Source: an uncultured Acidimicrobiia bacterium (GTDB lineage Bacteria; Actinomycetota; Acidimicrobiia; Acidimicrobiales; CAIXPF01). Taken from it: a stretch of 38,164 nt of DNA. Position 1 is the stretch's first letter. Each line of letters starts with the position of its first letter. This document shows positions 23,914 through 31,036 of the stretch, one piece after another. The translations under genes were made by a program, and so were the position numbers. A model generated the notes under the pieces. The model was not told the DNA's origin and did not search any database. It worked only from the letters and a program-made list of their open reading frames with translations. Location of the stretch: contig CAIXPF010000022.1 in NCBI GenBank assembly GCA_903921205.1, positions 1-38,164 on the forward strand, written 5' to 3'.

Positions 23914-25011
23914 GTGCGGGTCGCCTACACGTTGGAACAGTGCTGGCACGAGGTGCCAGGGGGAACGGCCCGGGCGGCGCTCGAGGTGGCTGCCGAGTTG
24001 TCCGCGGACGCCGGCTCCGGTGTCGACCTGGTGGGGGTTTCGGCCCTGCACCGTCATGCGCCGGACCCGCCCTGGGTTCCACCGATCCCGGTGCGGGCAC
24101 TGCCCCTTCCCCGGTTGGCGTTGTACGAGGCGTGGCACCTGTTGCGGCGTCCGGCGGTGCAGCGGGCCACCGGGCCGGTCGACCTCGTTCATGCCACCGG
24201 CGTGGCGGTGCCGCCGCATTCCGCCCCACTGGTGGTCACCGTGCACGACCTGGCCTACCTGCACGACCCGTCACAGTTCACGGCAAAGGGGCGCCGGTTC
24301 TTCGATCAGGCCCTCGGCCTGGTTCGCCGCGACGCCGACCTCGTGCTGTGCTCGTCGGAGGCCACCCTGGCCGACTGCGTCGCAGCGGGTCTGCCCAGCC
24401 GCCGGCTGCGGCTGGTCCCGCTCGGGGTCCGGCCGGTGCAGGTCGATCCGGGCGAGGTCACCACGACCCTCGCCCGGTACGGGTTGGAACGCCCCTTCGT
24501 GCTGTCCGTGGGCACCCTCGAGCCGCGCAAGAACCTGCCGACCCTCATCGAGGCCTTCGCCCGGATCGCCCGCACCGATGTCGACCTCGTGCTGGTCGGT
24601 GCCACCGGATGGCACACCGAGATCGACGAGCTGGTCCGTCCGCTCGGTACCCGGGCCCGTGTGCTCGGCTTCCTGCCGAACACCGACCGGGACGCGCTCT
24701 ATGCCGGGGCCGCGGTCTTCTGCTACCCCAGCCTGTTCGAAGGCTTCGGGCTGCCGGTGCTCGAGGCCATGGCGGCGGGGACGCCGGTCGTGACCTCGTC
24801 GGGAACCGCCACGGCCGAGGCGGCCGGCGACGCCGGGCTGCTGGTGGACCCCAGGGACGTGGGAGCGATCAGCGCGGCGCTCGACCGGGTGCTGGGCAGC
24901 GAGGCCCTGGCGAGCGAGCTCGCCGGAGCCGGCCGCGAACGGGCGGCGTCGTTCACGTGGTCCCGTACCGCGGCCCTGACCGCCGAGGCGTACCGCGAGC
25001 TGCTCGGCTGA
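23914..25011 (+). CDS. GT4 glycosyltransferase
   Basis: A 365-residue GT-B glycosyltransferase. The N-terminus reads VRVAYTLEQCWHEVPGGTAR, with the glycine loop of family 4. VTVHDLAYL is mid N-domain. The C-domain contains LSVGTLEPRKNLPTLIEAF, FCYPSLFEGFGLPVLEAMA (E-x7-E) and GTPVVTSS, as in mannosyl- and rhamnosyltransferases. I chose the GTG at 23914 because it gives the usual family start. An ATG at 23893 adds MCQHCGV, and a CAGCAT sequence inside that extension, 9 bases before the GTG, could be a degenerate -10 element. It follows the UDP-xylose genes on the same strand, and is convergent with the next two glycosyltransferase genes. The donor is not determinable. Confidence 0.87.
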   Translation: MRVAYTLEQCWHEVPGGTARAALEVAAELSADAGSGVDLVGVSALHRHAPDPPWVPPIPVRALPLPRLALYEAWHLLRRPAVQRATGPVDLVHATGVAVPPHSAPLVVTVHDLAYLHDPSQFTAKGRRFFDQALGLVRRDADLVLCSSEATLADCVAAGLPSRRLRLVPLGVRPVQVDPGEVTTTLARYGLERPFVLSVGTLEPRKNLPTLIEAFARIARTDVDLVLVGATGWHTEIDELVRPLGTRARVLGFLPNTDRDALYAGAAVFCYPSLFEGFGLPVLEAMAAGTPVVTSSGTATAEAAGDAGLLVDPRDVGAISAALDRVLGSEALASELAGAGRERAASFTWSRTAALTAEAYRELLG

Positions 25012-25065
25012 CGTCTGCCGGGCCGGAACCTGCCGGGTCGAACCGGTGCGAGCGAACGCGGGCGG

Positions 25066-25953
25066 TCAGACTGCGGCCCGGGTCGGATCGGCCCCGCGTC
25101 CGATCCCGGCGAGAACCTTCGAGGCCAGGTAGCGGGCTCCGAGGCCGGCGGTGAGGGCGAGGCGCAGCGGCAGCTGCCAGCGGGCGGCGTAGCGCCGGTT
25201 CAGATATCGGATGGCGCTGGCGTGGTGGGCCTTGATCATGATCGAGGGCTGGTCGCGCCAGGAATGGCCGCCGATGTGACGGACCAGCGCCCCGGGTGCG
25301 TAGACCACGTCCCAACCGGCCCGGCCGAGCCGTTCGCACAGATCGACGTCCTCGAAGAACATGAAGTAGCTCTCGTCGAAGCCGCCGACGGCCTCGAACG
25401 CCTCGCGGCGCAGCAGCAAGCAGGAACCCGAGAGCCAGCCGGTGGTGCCCTCGATGGGCTGGCCGGTCTCCCGGCGGTAGCTGCGGGTCCACGGGTTCGA
25501 CGGCCACCACCAGCCGCACAGGGCGTGGCCGATGCCCCGCCCCAGCGACGGCAGGGCCCGCGACGACGGGTACAGCCGGCCGTCCGTGGTGACGATGCGC
25601 GGCCCGAGCACCGCAGCCCTCGGCCAGCGGCCGGCGGCGTCGAGCAGGTCGTCGATGCAGCCCGGGGTCCATTCGATGTCGGGGTTGGCGACGATCAGCC
25701 ACGAGCCGGCGGCCCCGGCCGCGCCGACGTTCGCGCCGCTGCCGTAGCCGACGTTGCCGCCGGTGCGCAGCAGCCGGGCCCGGCCGGCGGCGTCGGCCGC
25801 CTCGGGGGCGCCGTCGGTGGACCCGTTGTCGGCCATCACCACCTCGTAGGGCAGCCGGGTAGCCGTCTCGAGGGTGTCAAGGAACGTCCCGAGGGTGTCA
25901 CCCGGCGAGTAGGTGACCGTGACGATGCGCAGCGGGCCGACGGGGCCGGTCAT
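25066..25953 (-). CDS. GT2 glycosyltransferase (WbbL-like rhamnosyltransferase family)
   Basis: A 295-residue GT2 enzyme. The N-terminus has RIVTVTYSPGDTLGTFLDTL, VMADNGSTDGAPEAA and GNVGYGSGANVGA. IVANPDIEW carries the acidic metal-binding position. The acceptor region has TGWLSGSCLLLRREAFEAVG and GFDESYFMFFEDVDLCERLG, closely matching WbbL and related rhamnosyltransferases. A basic, amphipathic C-terminus (WQLPLRLALTAGLGARYLAS) may contact the membrane. The ATG at 25953 overlaps the stop of the upstream GT4 gene (ATGA). In mycobacteria WbbL1 adds L-rhamnose to GlcNAc-PP-decaprenol, the arabinogalactan linker. That role is possible here but not proven. Confidence 0.87.
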   Translation of the reverse strand: MTGPVGPLRIVTVTYSPGDTLGTFLDTLETATRLPYEVVMADNGSTDGAPEAADAAGRARLLRTGGNVGYGSGANVGAAGAAGSWLIVANPDIEWTPGCIDDLLDAAGRWPRAAVLGPRIVTTDGRLYPSSRALPSLGRGIGHALCGWWWPSNPWTRSYRRETGQPIEGTTGWLSGSCLLLRREAFEAVGGFDESYFMFFEDVDLCERLGRAGWDVVYAPGALVRHIGGHSWRDQPSIMIKAHHASAIRYLNRRYAARWQLPLRLALTAGLGARYLASKVLAGIGRGADPTRAAV

Positions 25954-27065
25954 CGCAGCGCCTGTTCGAACGCCCGGACGTGGGCCTCGGCGCTCTGCCG
26001 CCAGGTGAACGTGGCCGCCCGTTGCCGGGCCGCGATCGCCAGCGTGGCGCGTCGCGGCGCGTCGTCGAGCAGCGCGGCGAGTTCGGTGGCGATGGCGTGC
26101 TCGTCGGGCTCGGTGTAGGCGACGGCGTCGCCGCCGACCTCGGGCAGGGCCAGGCGGCGGGTGGTGAGCACCGCGGCCCCGCAGGCCATCGCCTCGAGCA
26201 CCGGCAGGCCGAACCCCTCGCCGAGCGACGGGTAGGCCACGACCGCCGAGCCGCCGAGCAGTGCAGGCAGATCGGCGGCATCGAGGTAGCCGGTGCGGAT
26301 CACCCGAAGTGGGTCGGGCACGGCGGCGACGGCTGCCTCGACCGCGTCGTCCCAGCCTGCCCCCCCGGCCAGGACCAGGGCCGGGGGGTCGGATCGGCCG
26401 GCCACGGCGGCGGTCCAACCCCGGATGAGGGCCGGCACGTTCTTGCGCGGCTCGAGAGTCCCCAGGAAGGCGACGTAGCGACGGGGTTGCACGCCGAGGC
26501 GGCTGCTCAGCTCGGCGACCGCCGATTCCAGCGGTGGCCGGAACCGGTCGTGGTCGACCCCGTGACGGGCCACGATCAACCGGCGGGGATCGGCACCGGC
26601 CCGGGTGACCAGCTCGTCGCGGGTGGCCGCCGAGGGCACGACGGCGACCCGGGCGACGCGCAGCGAGGTCCGGGTCCAGGCCTGGAAGAACCACCGCTTG
26701 CCCCGGTGGTGCACGTCGGGATCGCTGAAGAACGTGGCGTCGTGCAGGGTGACCACCCGGGCCACCGTGGCGGGCAACGCCGTCGTGTAATGCGGGCTGA
26801 AGAGCACCTCGCAACCGGTGCGGCGGACCAGTACCGGCAGGCCGGACTGCTCCCAGGCGAGCCGGAGGGGACGGGCCTGGGCGAAGCGCCCGGCGGGCAC
26901 GACGGTGGCACCGGGCACGGTGGCGAAGTGCGCGGCGTCGCGGTCCTGGCAGGCGATGACCGGCTCGACCCCGAGGGCCGAGAACTCGCCCACCACCTGA
27001 TCGACGTAGCGCCCCACCCCGCCGCGATCGGGCGGCAGGGCGGTGGCATCCACCAGGACCTTCAC
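25950..27065 (-). CDS. GT4 glycosyltransferase
   Basis: A 371-residue GT-B glycosyltransferase. Features are MKVLVDATALPPDRGGVGRY at the N-terminus, VVTLHDATFF in the N-domain, FLGTLEPRKNVPALIRGW opening the C-domain, and AYPSLGEGFGLPVLEAMACG with the E-x7-E nucleotide-sugar motif. It resembles the mannosyl/rhamnosyltransferases of bacterial capsule and lipopolysaccharide clusters. The GTG start overlaps the stop of a small upstream ORF (27062-27211), and its own stop overlaps the next GT2 start, so these are translationally linked. A promoter at 27219-27224 would serve the set. Confidence 0.87.
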   Translation of the reverse strand: MKVLVDATALPPDRGGVGRYVDQVVGEFSALGVEPVIACQDRDAAHFATVPGATVVPAGRFAQARPLRLAWEQSGLPVLVRRTGCEVLFSPHYTTALPATVARVVTLHDATFFSDPDVHHRGKRWFFQAWTRTSLRVARVAVVPSAATRDELVTRAGADPRRLIVARHGVDHDRFRPPLESAVAELSSRLGVQPRRYVAFLGTLEPRKNVPALIRGWTAAVAGRSDPPALVLAGGAGWDDAVEAAVAAVPDPLRVIRTGYLDAADLPALLGGSAVVAYPSLGEGFGLPVLEAMACGAAVLTTRRLALPEVGGDAVAYTEPDEHAIATELAALLDDAPRRATLAIAARQRAATFTWRQSAEAHVRAFEQALR

Positions 27066-27211
27066 CGCTGCCGGGCTCCGGCGGCCGGCGGTGCGTGGCG
27101 ACGGCGCAGCTGCGGATGGCGCTGCGGTTCGGCCGCCGCTGACCGGTCCGGGCGCTGCTCGGCCCGCTGCAACCGGGGTGAGCGCGGCCGGGCCGGCAGT
27201 GCGAACAGCAT
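27062..27211 (-). CDS. Possible 49-residue leaderless upstream ORF
   Basis: A 49-codon ORF starts at an ATG 7 bases after a TAGCGT -10-like element (27219-27224). Its TGA overlaps the GTG of the GT4 gene (GTGA). The product would begin MLFALPARPRSP and is rich in Arg, Pro, Ala and Gln, with no recognised domain and a composition close to that of random high-GC sequence. Its interest is positional: a message starting at this ATG would be translated without a leader, and termination would deliver ribosomes to the GT4 start, which lacks a clear Shine-Dalgarno sequence. It may be a coupling or leader ORF, or only an untranslated leader that happens to be open. I see no evidence of protein function. 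Confidence 0.35.
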   Translation of the reverse strand: MLFALPARPRSPRLQRAEQRPDRSAAAEPQRHPQLRRRHAPPAAGARQR

Positions 27212-27218
27212 GGCGACG

Positions 27219-27224
27219 ACGCTA
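27219..27224 (-). promoter_or_regulatory. Putative -10 element TAGCGT upstream of the GT4-GT2 pair
   Basis: On the minus strand TAGCGT ends 7 bases before the ATG of the small ORF at 27211. It lies in the 301-base divergent gap 27066-27366, which otherwise holds the promoter of the plus-strand gene at 27367 and a GC-rich stretch with short repeats of CGGTCGGCCC around 27258-27280. Confidence 0.45.
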
Positions 27225-27350
27225 GACGATGGTGCCGAGGACCCCGGGGCGAGCCCCGGTCGGCCCGGTCGGCCCGGACGGGGCGCCGGCACGGGGTGCA
27301 GCAGCGCAGGTCCCGGGCGGGAACGCGGTCAGTTGTGTGATGCCACGGGC

Positions 27351-27356
27351 TAGCCT
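27351..27356 (+). promoter_or_regulatory. Putative -10 element TAGCCT before the His-rich membrane protein gene
   Basis: TAGCCT ends 10 bases before the ATG at 27367. No ribosome-binding site is visible in those 10 bases, which is compatible with a leaderless or near-leaderless start. Confidence 0.45.
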
Positions 27357-27366
27357 GGCCCCTGTC

Positions 27367-28179
27367 ATGGCACCGTCGAACTCCTCAACCAAGAAGCTGG
27401 CCAAGGTGGCGCGCTCGGGCAAGAAGCGCACCATCCGTGAGAGCAGCGATCGCACCTACCCGCTCGCCATCGGCGCCATCGTCGTGGTGGGTTGTCTGAT
27501 GGTGTTCTGGGGCCGTTCCGTCCGCGTCGAGGCCCAGAGCGTCCAGCCGAAGCTGTCCGACCACTGGCACGCCGCATACGGCACCTACACCTGCGATGCG
27601 TTCGCAGCGCCGCCGGCCGATGCCGGCGCCGACAAGCTCGGGATCCACACCCACCAGGACGGGGTCATCCACATCCACCCCTTCAGTTCCGCAGCGGCCG
27701 GTGAGCGGGCCGACATCGGCAAGTTCTTCGACATGGTGGGCATGAAGGTCACCGACGGCAAGCTGGTTCTGGCCGACGGCACCACCTACGAGAGTGGCGT
27801 CACCACCTGCCCCGACGGTCAGACGGGCAAGCTGGTCCTGGTCGCCTGGCCGAATGCCGACGACCCGGCCGCTGCGCCGAAGGTGATCACCAAGGACATC
27901 GCCTCGACGCAGTTCGCCAATGACCGGATGGCCTTCACGCTGGCCTTCGTGCCCGAGGACAAGATCGCCGACATCCCCCGGCCCGAGAGCATCCCGAACC
28001 TCGACAACCTCAGCGACGTGCAGGGCTCCACGCCCAGCGTGCCGACCGAGGGGTCGGTCCCGGCCACCGGTGCCGACGGTTCGAGCAGCACGACGGTGGC
28101 GGGCGACGCATCGACGACGACGACGGCGCCGGCGGTGTCGGCCACGGCCGTCAGTCCATCGACCACCGTCAAGGGGTGA
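27367..28179 (+). CDS. Conserved membrane-anchored protein with His-rich motif, function unknown
   Basis: A 270-residue protein with a basic cytosolic N-terminus (Ser/Lys/Arg-rich, about 32 residues), one membrane span (YPLAIGAIVVVGCLMVFW) and an extracytoplasmic domain. That domain carries SDHWHAAYGTYTCD and, about 30 residues later, GIHTHQDGVIHIHPF. This clustering of His with nearby Cys and Asp could bind a metal. A second Cys occurs in GVTTCPDGQ, so a disulfide is possible. The C-terminal 60 residues are Ser/Thr/Ala-rich and probably disordered. I recall similar proteins annotated as hypothetical in other actinobacteria but know no function. Its stop overlaps the sequence before the manB-like start, so it is co-transcribed with that sugar-nucleotide gene and may belong to envelope biogenesis. 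Confidence 0.85.
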   Translation: MAPSNSSTKKLAKVARSGKKRTIRESSDRTYPLAIGAIVVVGCLMVFWGRSVRVEAQSVQPKLSDHWHAAYGTYTCDAFAAPPADAGADKLGIHTHQDGVIHIHPFSSAAAGERADIGKFFDMVGMKVTDGKLVLADGTTYESGVTTCPDGQTGKLVLVAWPNADDPAAAPKVITKDIASTQFANDRMAFTLAFVPEDKIADIPRPESIPNLDNLSDVQGSTPSVPTEGSVPATGADGSSSTTVAGDASTTTTAPAVSATAVSPSTTVKG

Positions 28180-28180
28180 T
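28171..28180 (+). promoter_or_regulatory. Ribosome-binding site that decides the manB-like start
   Basis: AAGGGGTGAT closely matches the 16S rRNA complement AAGGAGGTGAT and stands 4 bases before the ATG at 28185. This favours the ATG over the GTG at 28176, which overlaps the upstream stop. It is one of the few strong Shine-Dalgarno sequences in the window and lies inside an operon. Confidence 0.7.
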
Positions 28181-28184
28181 CAGG

Positions 28185-29186
28185 ATGCGGGCCGTCGTGC
28201 TCGTCGGCGGGTTCGGCACCCGTCTGCGTCCGCTGACCCTGCATCGCCCCAAGCAGATGCTCCCGGTGCTCGACCGGCCGATGATCGAGTGGGTGGCCGG
28301 CTGGCTCGGGGCCAACGGGGTCGACGAGGTGGTTCTCTCGCTCGGGTACCGGCCCGAGGCCTTCACCGAGGCCTATCCCGACGGCCGTTGCGCCGGGGTG
28401 CGGTTGCGCTACGCGGTCGAGCCGGAGCCGCTCGACACCGCCGGTGCCATCCGGTTCGCTGCCCGTGCTGTCGGTCTCGATCGGGCCGACGAACCGTTCC
28501 TGGTGGTCAACGGCGACGTCATCACCGACCTCGCCATCGGCGAGCTGGTGGCGTTGCACCGCGCCCGAGGGGCCGAGGCCACCATTGCCCTGACCCCGGT
28601 CGAGGATCCGTCGCGTTACGGCGTCGTGCCCATCGGGCCCGACGGCCGGGTCGAGGCGTTCATCGAGAAGCCCGACCGGGCCAGTGCCCCCAGCAACTGG
28701 ATCAACGCTGGTACCTACGTGCTGAACCCCTCGGTGGTGGCCCGCATCGCGGACGGCAGGCGGGTGTCGATCGAGCGGGAGACGTTTCCCGCTCTGGTCG
28801 CCGACGGCGCGCTCTACGCCCTGCAGTCCGATGCCGCCTGGGTCGACGCCGGCACCCCGGCCACCTACCTGTCGGTCCAGCTCGACCTGGCCCGGCGCAC
28901 CGGTTGGCAGCCGGTCGGGGTGGCCGTCGACCCGTCGGCCACCGTCGAGGAGGCCGTGTTGGCCGAAGGGGTCTCCGTCGGGGCCGGCGCGGTGGTGCGC
29001 GGCAGCGTCGTGGGGCGCGCAACGGTGATCGAGGCGGGTGCGGTCGTACAGGACAGCATCGTGGGCCAGCGTGCGGTGGTCGGCGCCGGAGCCGTTCTCG
29101 AGGCGCTGAGCGTGGTGGGCGACGACGTCGTCATCGAACCGGGTCGCCGGCTGCACGCCGAGCTGGTGCCGGACCCGTCGGCCTGA
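28185..29186 (+). CDS. manB: Mannose-1-phosphate guanylyltransferase / NDP-sugar pyrophosphorylase (ManB/RmlA2 type)
   Basis: A 333-residue nucleotidyltransferase. The N-terminus has VLVGGFGTRLRPLT, the NTP-binding loop, then RPKQMLPVLDRPMIEW. FLVVNGDVITD carries the metal-binding Asp, and VEAFIEKPD and WINAGTYVL complete the sugar-phosphate site. A C-terminal left-handed beta helix of hexapeptide repeats (AVVRGSVVGRATVIEAGAVV) follows. The architecture matches mycobacterial ManB (Rv3264c), which makes GDP-mannose. A glucose-1-phosphate specificity cannot be excluded by eye. GDP-mannose would feed the Gmd/Rmd enzymes encoded further along this window. The start is set by a strong Shine-Dalgarno sequence overlapping the previous stop. 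Confidence 0.88.
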   Translation: MRAVVLVGGFGTRLRPLTLHRPKQMLPVLDRPMIEWVAGWLGANGVDEVVLSLGYRPEAFTEAYPDGRCAGVRLRYAVEPEPLDTAGAIRFAARAVGLDRADEPFLVVNGDVITDLAIGELVALHRARGAEATIALTPVEDPSRYGVVPIGPDGRVEAFIEKPDRASAPSNWINAGTYVLNPSVVARIADGRRVSIERETFPALVADGALYALQSDAAWVDAGTPATYLSVQLDLARRTGWQPVGVAVDPSATVEEAVLAEGVSVGAGAVVRGSVVGRATVIEAGAVVQDSIVGQRAVVGAGAVLEALSVVGDDVVIEPGRRLHAELVPDPSA

Positions 29187-29199
29187 ACGACGCCGTCGA

Positions 29200-29205
29200 T
29201 ACGCT
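29200..29205 (+). promoter_or_regulatory. Putative -10 element TACGCT before galE
   Basis: TACGCT ends 7 bases before the galE ATG at 29213 and starts 14 bases after the manB-like stop. It would give galE a leaderless transcript in addition to read-through from manB. Confidence 0.4.
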
Positions 29206-29212
29206 GAGCGCC

Positions 29213-30247
29213 ATGTCCACGGTCCTGGTGACAGGTGGCGCCGGGTTCATCGGCAGCCACACCTGCGTCGAGCTGCTCGCCGCGGGCCATGACGTGGTGG
29301 TCATCGACAACCTCGTCAACAGCTCACCCGAGGCGATCGCTGCGGTCGAGGCGGTGTCGGGCCGCAGCGTCACCTTCGTGGAAGGTGACGTCACCGACCG
29401 CAGCACGCTCGCCCGCCTCTTCGCCCGTCACCAGTTCGGCGCGGTCATCCACTTCGCGGCCCTCAAGGCGGTCGGTGAATCGGTGGCCGAACCGTTGCGG
29501 TACTACGGCAACAACCTCGCTTCGGTGGTGACCCTGCTCGAGGTGATGCAGCACGCCGGGTGCCGGAACCTGGTGTTCTCCTCGTCTGCCACCGTGTACG
29601 GCAACCCCACCGCAGCGCCCATCGACGAGACGGCGCCGCTCGAGGCGCTCAACCCCTACGGCCGCACCAAGCTGGCCTCCGAACAGATCATGCGCGATCT
29701 CTGTGCCGCCGACCAGCGCTGGAAGATCGTGCTGCTGCGCTACTTCAACCCGGTGGGCGCCCATCCGTCGGGTGAGCTGGGGGAGGACCCCCGGGGGATC
29801 CCCAACAACCTGATGCCGTACCTGATGCAGGTGGCAGTGGGTCGCCGCGACGAGCTCTCGGTGTTCGGGGGCGACTACCCGACTCGTGACGGCACCGCCA
29901 TCCGCGACTACATCCACGTGGTCGACCTTGCGTTGGGCCATGTCGCCGCACTCGGGGTGCTCGACGAGCTCGCCCCGGGAGCGCACCCCTTCAACCTGGG
30001 CACCGGCAAAGGAACCACGGTCCTGGAGCTGGTGCGGGCGGCCGAGGAGGTCATCGGCCGGCCGGTGCCCTTCGAGATCGTGCAGCGCCGGCCCGGCGAC
30101 GCCGTGGAGGTGTGGGCCGACCCGGCCCGGGCCAACACGGTGCTGCGCTGGCGGGCGACCAGGGACCTGCACGACATGTGCCGCGACCACTGGAGGTGGC
30201 AGTCCACCCACCCCTTCGGCTTTGCCGAGGGGCCCGAGCATCCCTGA
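29213..30247 (+). CDS. galE: UDP-glucose 4-epimerase
   Basis: A 344-residue SDR epimerase that interconverts UDP-glucose and UDP-galactose with bound NAD+. It has VTGGAGFIGSHTCVELLAAG, DNLVNSSPEA, HFAALKAVGES, the catalytic FSSSATVYG serine/threonine segment and NPYGRTK with Tyr-x-x-x-Lys. LRYFNPVGAHPSGELGEDP and DGTAIRDYIHVVDLA are characteristic of GalE rather than of 4,6-dehydratases or UXS. Length is standard. A TACGCT element 7 bases before the ATG suggests its own leaderless transcript. UDP-galactose is the precursor for galactan-type surface polymers, which fits the surrounding glycosyltransferases. It is convergent with cofE. Confidence 0.94.
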   Translation: MSTVLVTGGAGFIGSHTCVELLAAGHDVVVIDNLVNSSPEAIAAVEAVSGRSVTFVEGDVTDRSTLARLFARHQFGAVIHFAALKAVGESVAEPLRYYGNNLASVVTLLEVMQHAGCRNLVFSSSATVYGNPTAAPIDETAPLEALNPYGRTKLASEQIMRDLCAADQRWKIVLLRYFNPVGAHPSGELGEDPRGIPNNLMPYLMQVAVGRRDELSVFGGDYPTRDGTAIRDYIHVVDLALGHVAALGVLDELAPGAHPFNLGTGKGTTVLELVRAAEEVIGRPVPFEIVQRRPGDAVEVWADPARANTVLRWRATRDLHDMCRDHWRWQSTHPFGFAEGPEHP

Positions 30248-30325
30248 CCGGCCCGACGGGTGCCCCACCGGCAACGCCACGGCTGCAGGCCGCGGGCGAC
30301 CGGCGGAGGCCGTGACCGGCCGGTG

Positions 30326-31036
30326 TCAGCGGAACAGGTCCTCGCTGGGGTGACGGATCACCTGGTCGCGGACCGAGCCCTCGCCCAGCCAGGCCGGGTT
30401 CACCCCACGTACGACTGCCGCAGCCACTCCGGACGCCTTGCCCATCACCATCTCGGCGGCCGAGGCCAGTTCGTCTGCGACGCACACCTCGGTCACCTGC
30501 AGCACCCGGCCCTTGGCGTCCTCGGTCCCGCGCAGGTCGACGACCGCCTCGATGCCGGCGACGCCGATGGCCACGTCGGTCAGCCCGCGCCGCCAGGGAC
30601 GTCCGAAGGTGTCCGAAACGATGACCGCGACGTTCACGCCGAGCCGGAACTTGATCCCGTCACGGATGCGCCGGGCCGACCGGTCGGAGTCCTCGGGCAG
30701 CAGGGCGGCATAGCCACGGTCGATGTTGGACAGGTCGATGCCGGCGTTGGCGCAGACGAAGCCGTGTCTGGTCTCCGACACGATCAGCTCGCCACGGCGG
30801 CGCAGGATCCGCACCGACTCCTGCTCGACCAGCGGCTTGTGCGACAGCGGGTCGTCGGGGTCGATGGGTACGAGCATGTTCTCGGCCTTGGAGATCACCT
30901 TCTGGGTGACCACCACGACGTCGCCGTCGAGCAGGGGGTTGCCCTCACGGGCCGCCGCCTCGGCGATGAAGCCGGCGAGGTCGTCGCCGGGCCGTACCTC
31001 GGGCACGGTCTCGATGGGGAAGATGTCGAGCCTCAT
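30326..31036 (-). CDS. cofE: Coenzyme F420-0:L-glutamate ligase (stand-alone CofE)
   Basis: A 236-residue GTP-dependent ligase that adds gamma-linked glutamates to F420-0 in the cytosol. Motifs seen are GDVVVVTQKVISKAENML near residue 45, ETRHGFVCANAGIDLSN, VSDTFGRPWRRGLTDVAIG and EVCVADELASAAEMVMGK. All are typical of the CofE domain. Mycobacterial FbiB is a fusion of CofE with a C-terminal nitroreductase-like domain. Here the protein ends after the CofE domain, so the reductase step that finishes F420-0 must be encoded elsewhere. The ATG at 31036 overlaps the cofD stop (ATGA), so the two are coupled. An ATG-like start three codons upstream is possible but less natural. Confidence 0.92.
   Translation of the reverse strand: MRLDIFPIETVPEVRPGDDLAGFIAEAAAREGNPLLDGDVVVVTQKVISKAENMLVPIDPDDPLSHKPLVEQESVRILRRRGELIVSETRHGFVCANAGIDLSNIDRGYAALLPEDSDRSARRIRDGIKFRLGVNVAVIVSDTFGRPWRRGLTDVAIGVAGIEAVVDLRGTEDAKGRVLQVTEVCVADELASAAEMVMGKASGVAAAVVRGVNPAWLGEGSVRDQVIRHPSEDLFR

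Noticed and set aside
30248-30325. Terminator between galE and cofE
   Set aside because: Only a 6-bp stem with a loop of about 25 bases (CACGGC at 30278, GCCGTG at 30309) and a loopless ACCGGCCGGT palindrome are present. Neither is convincing.
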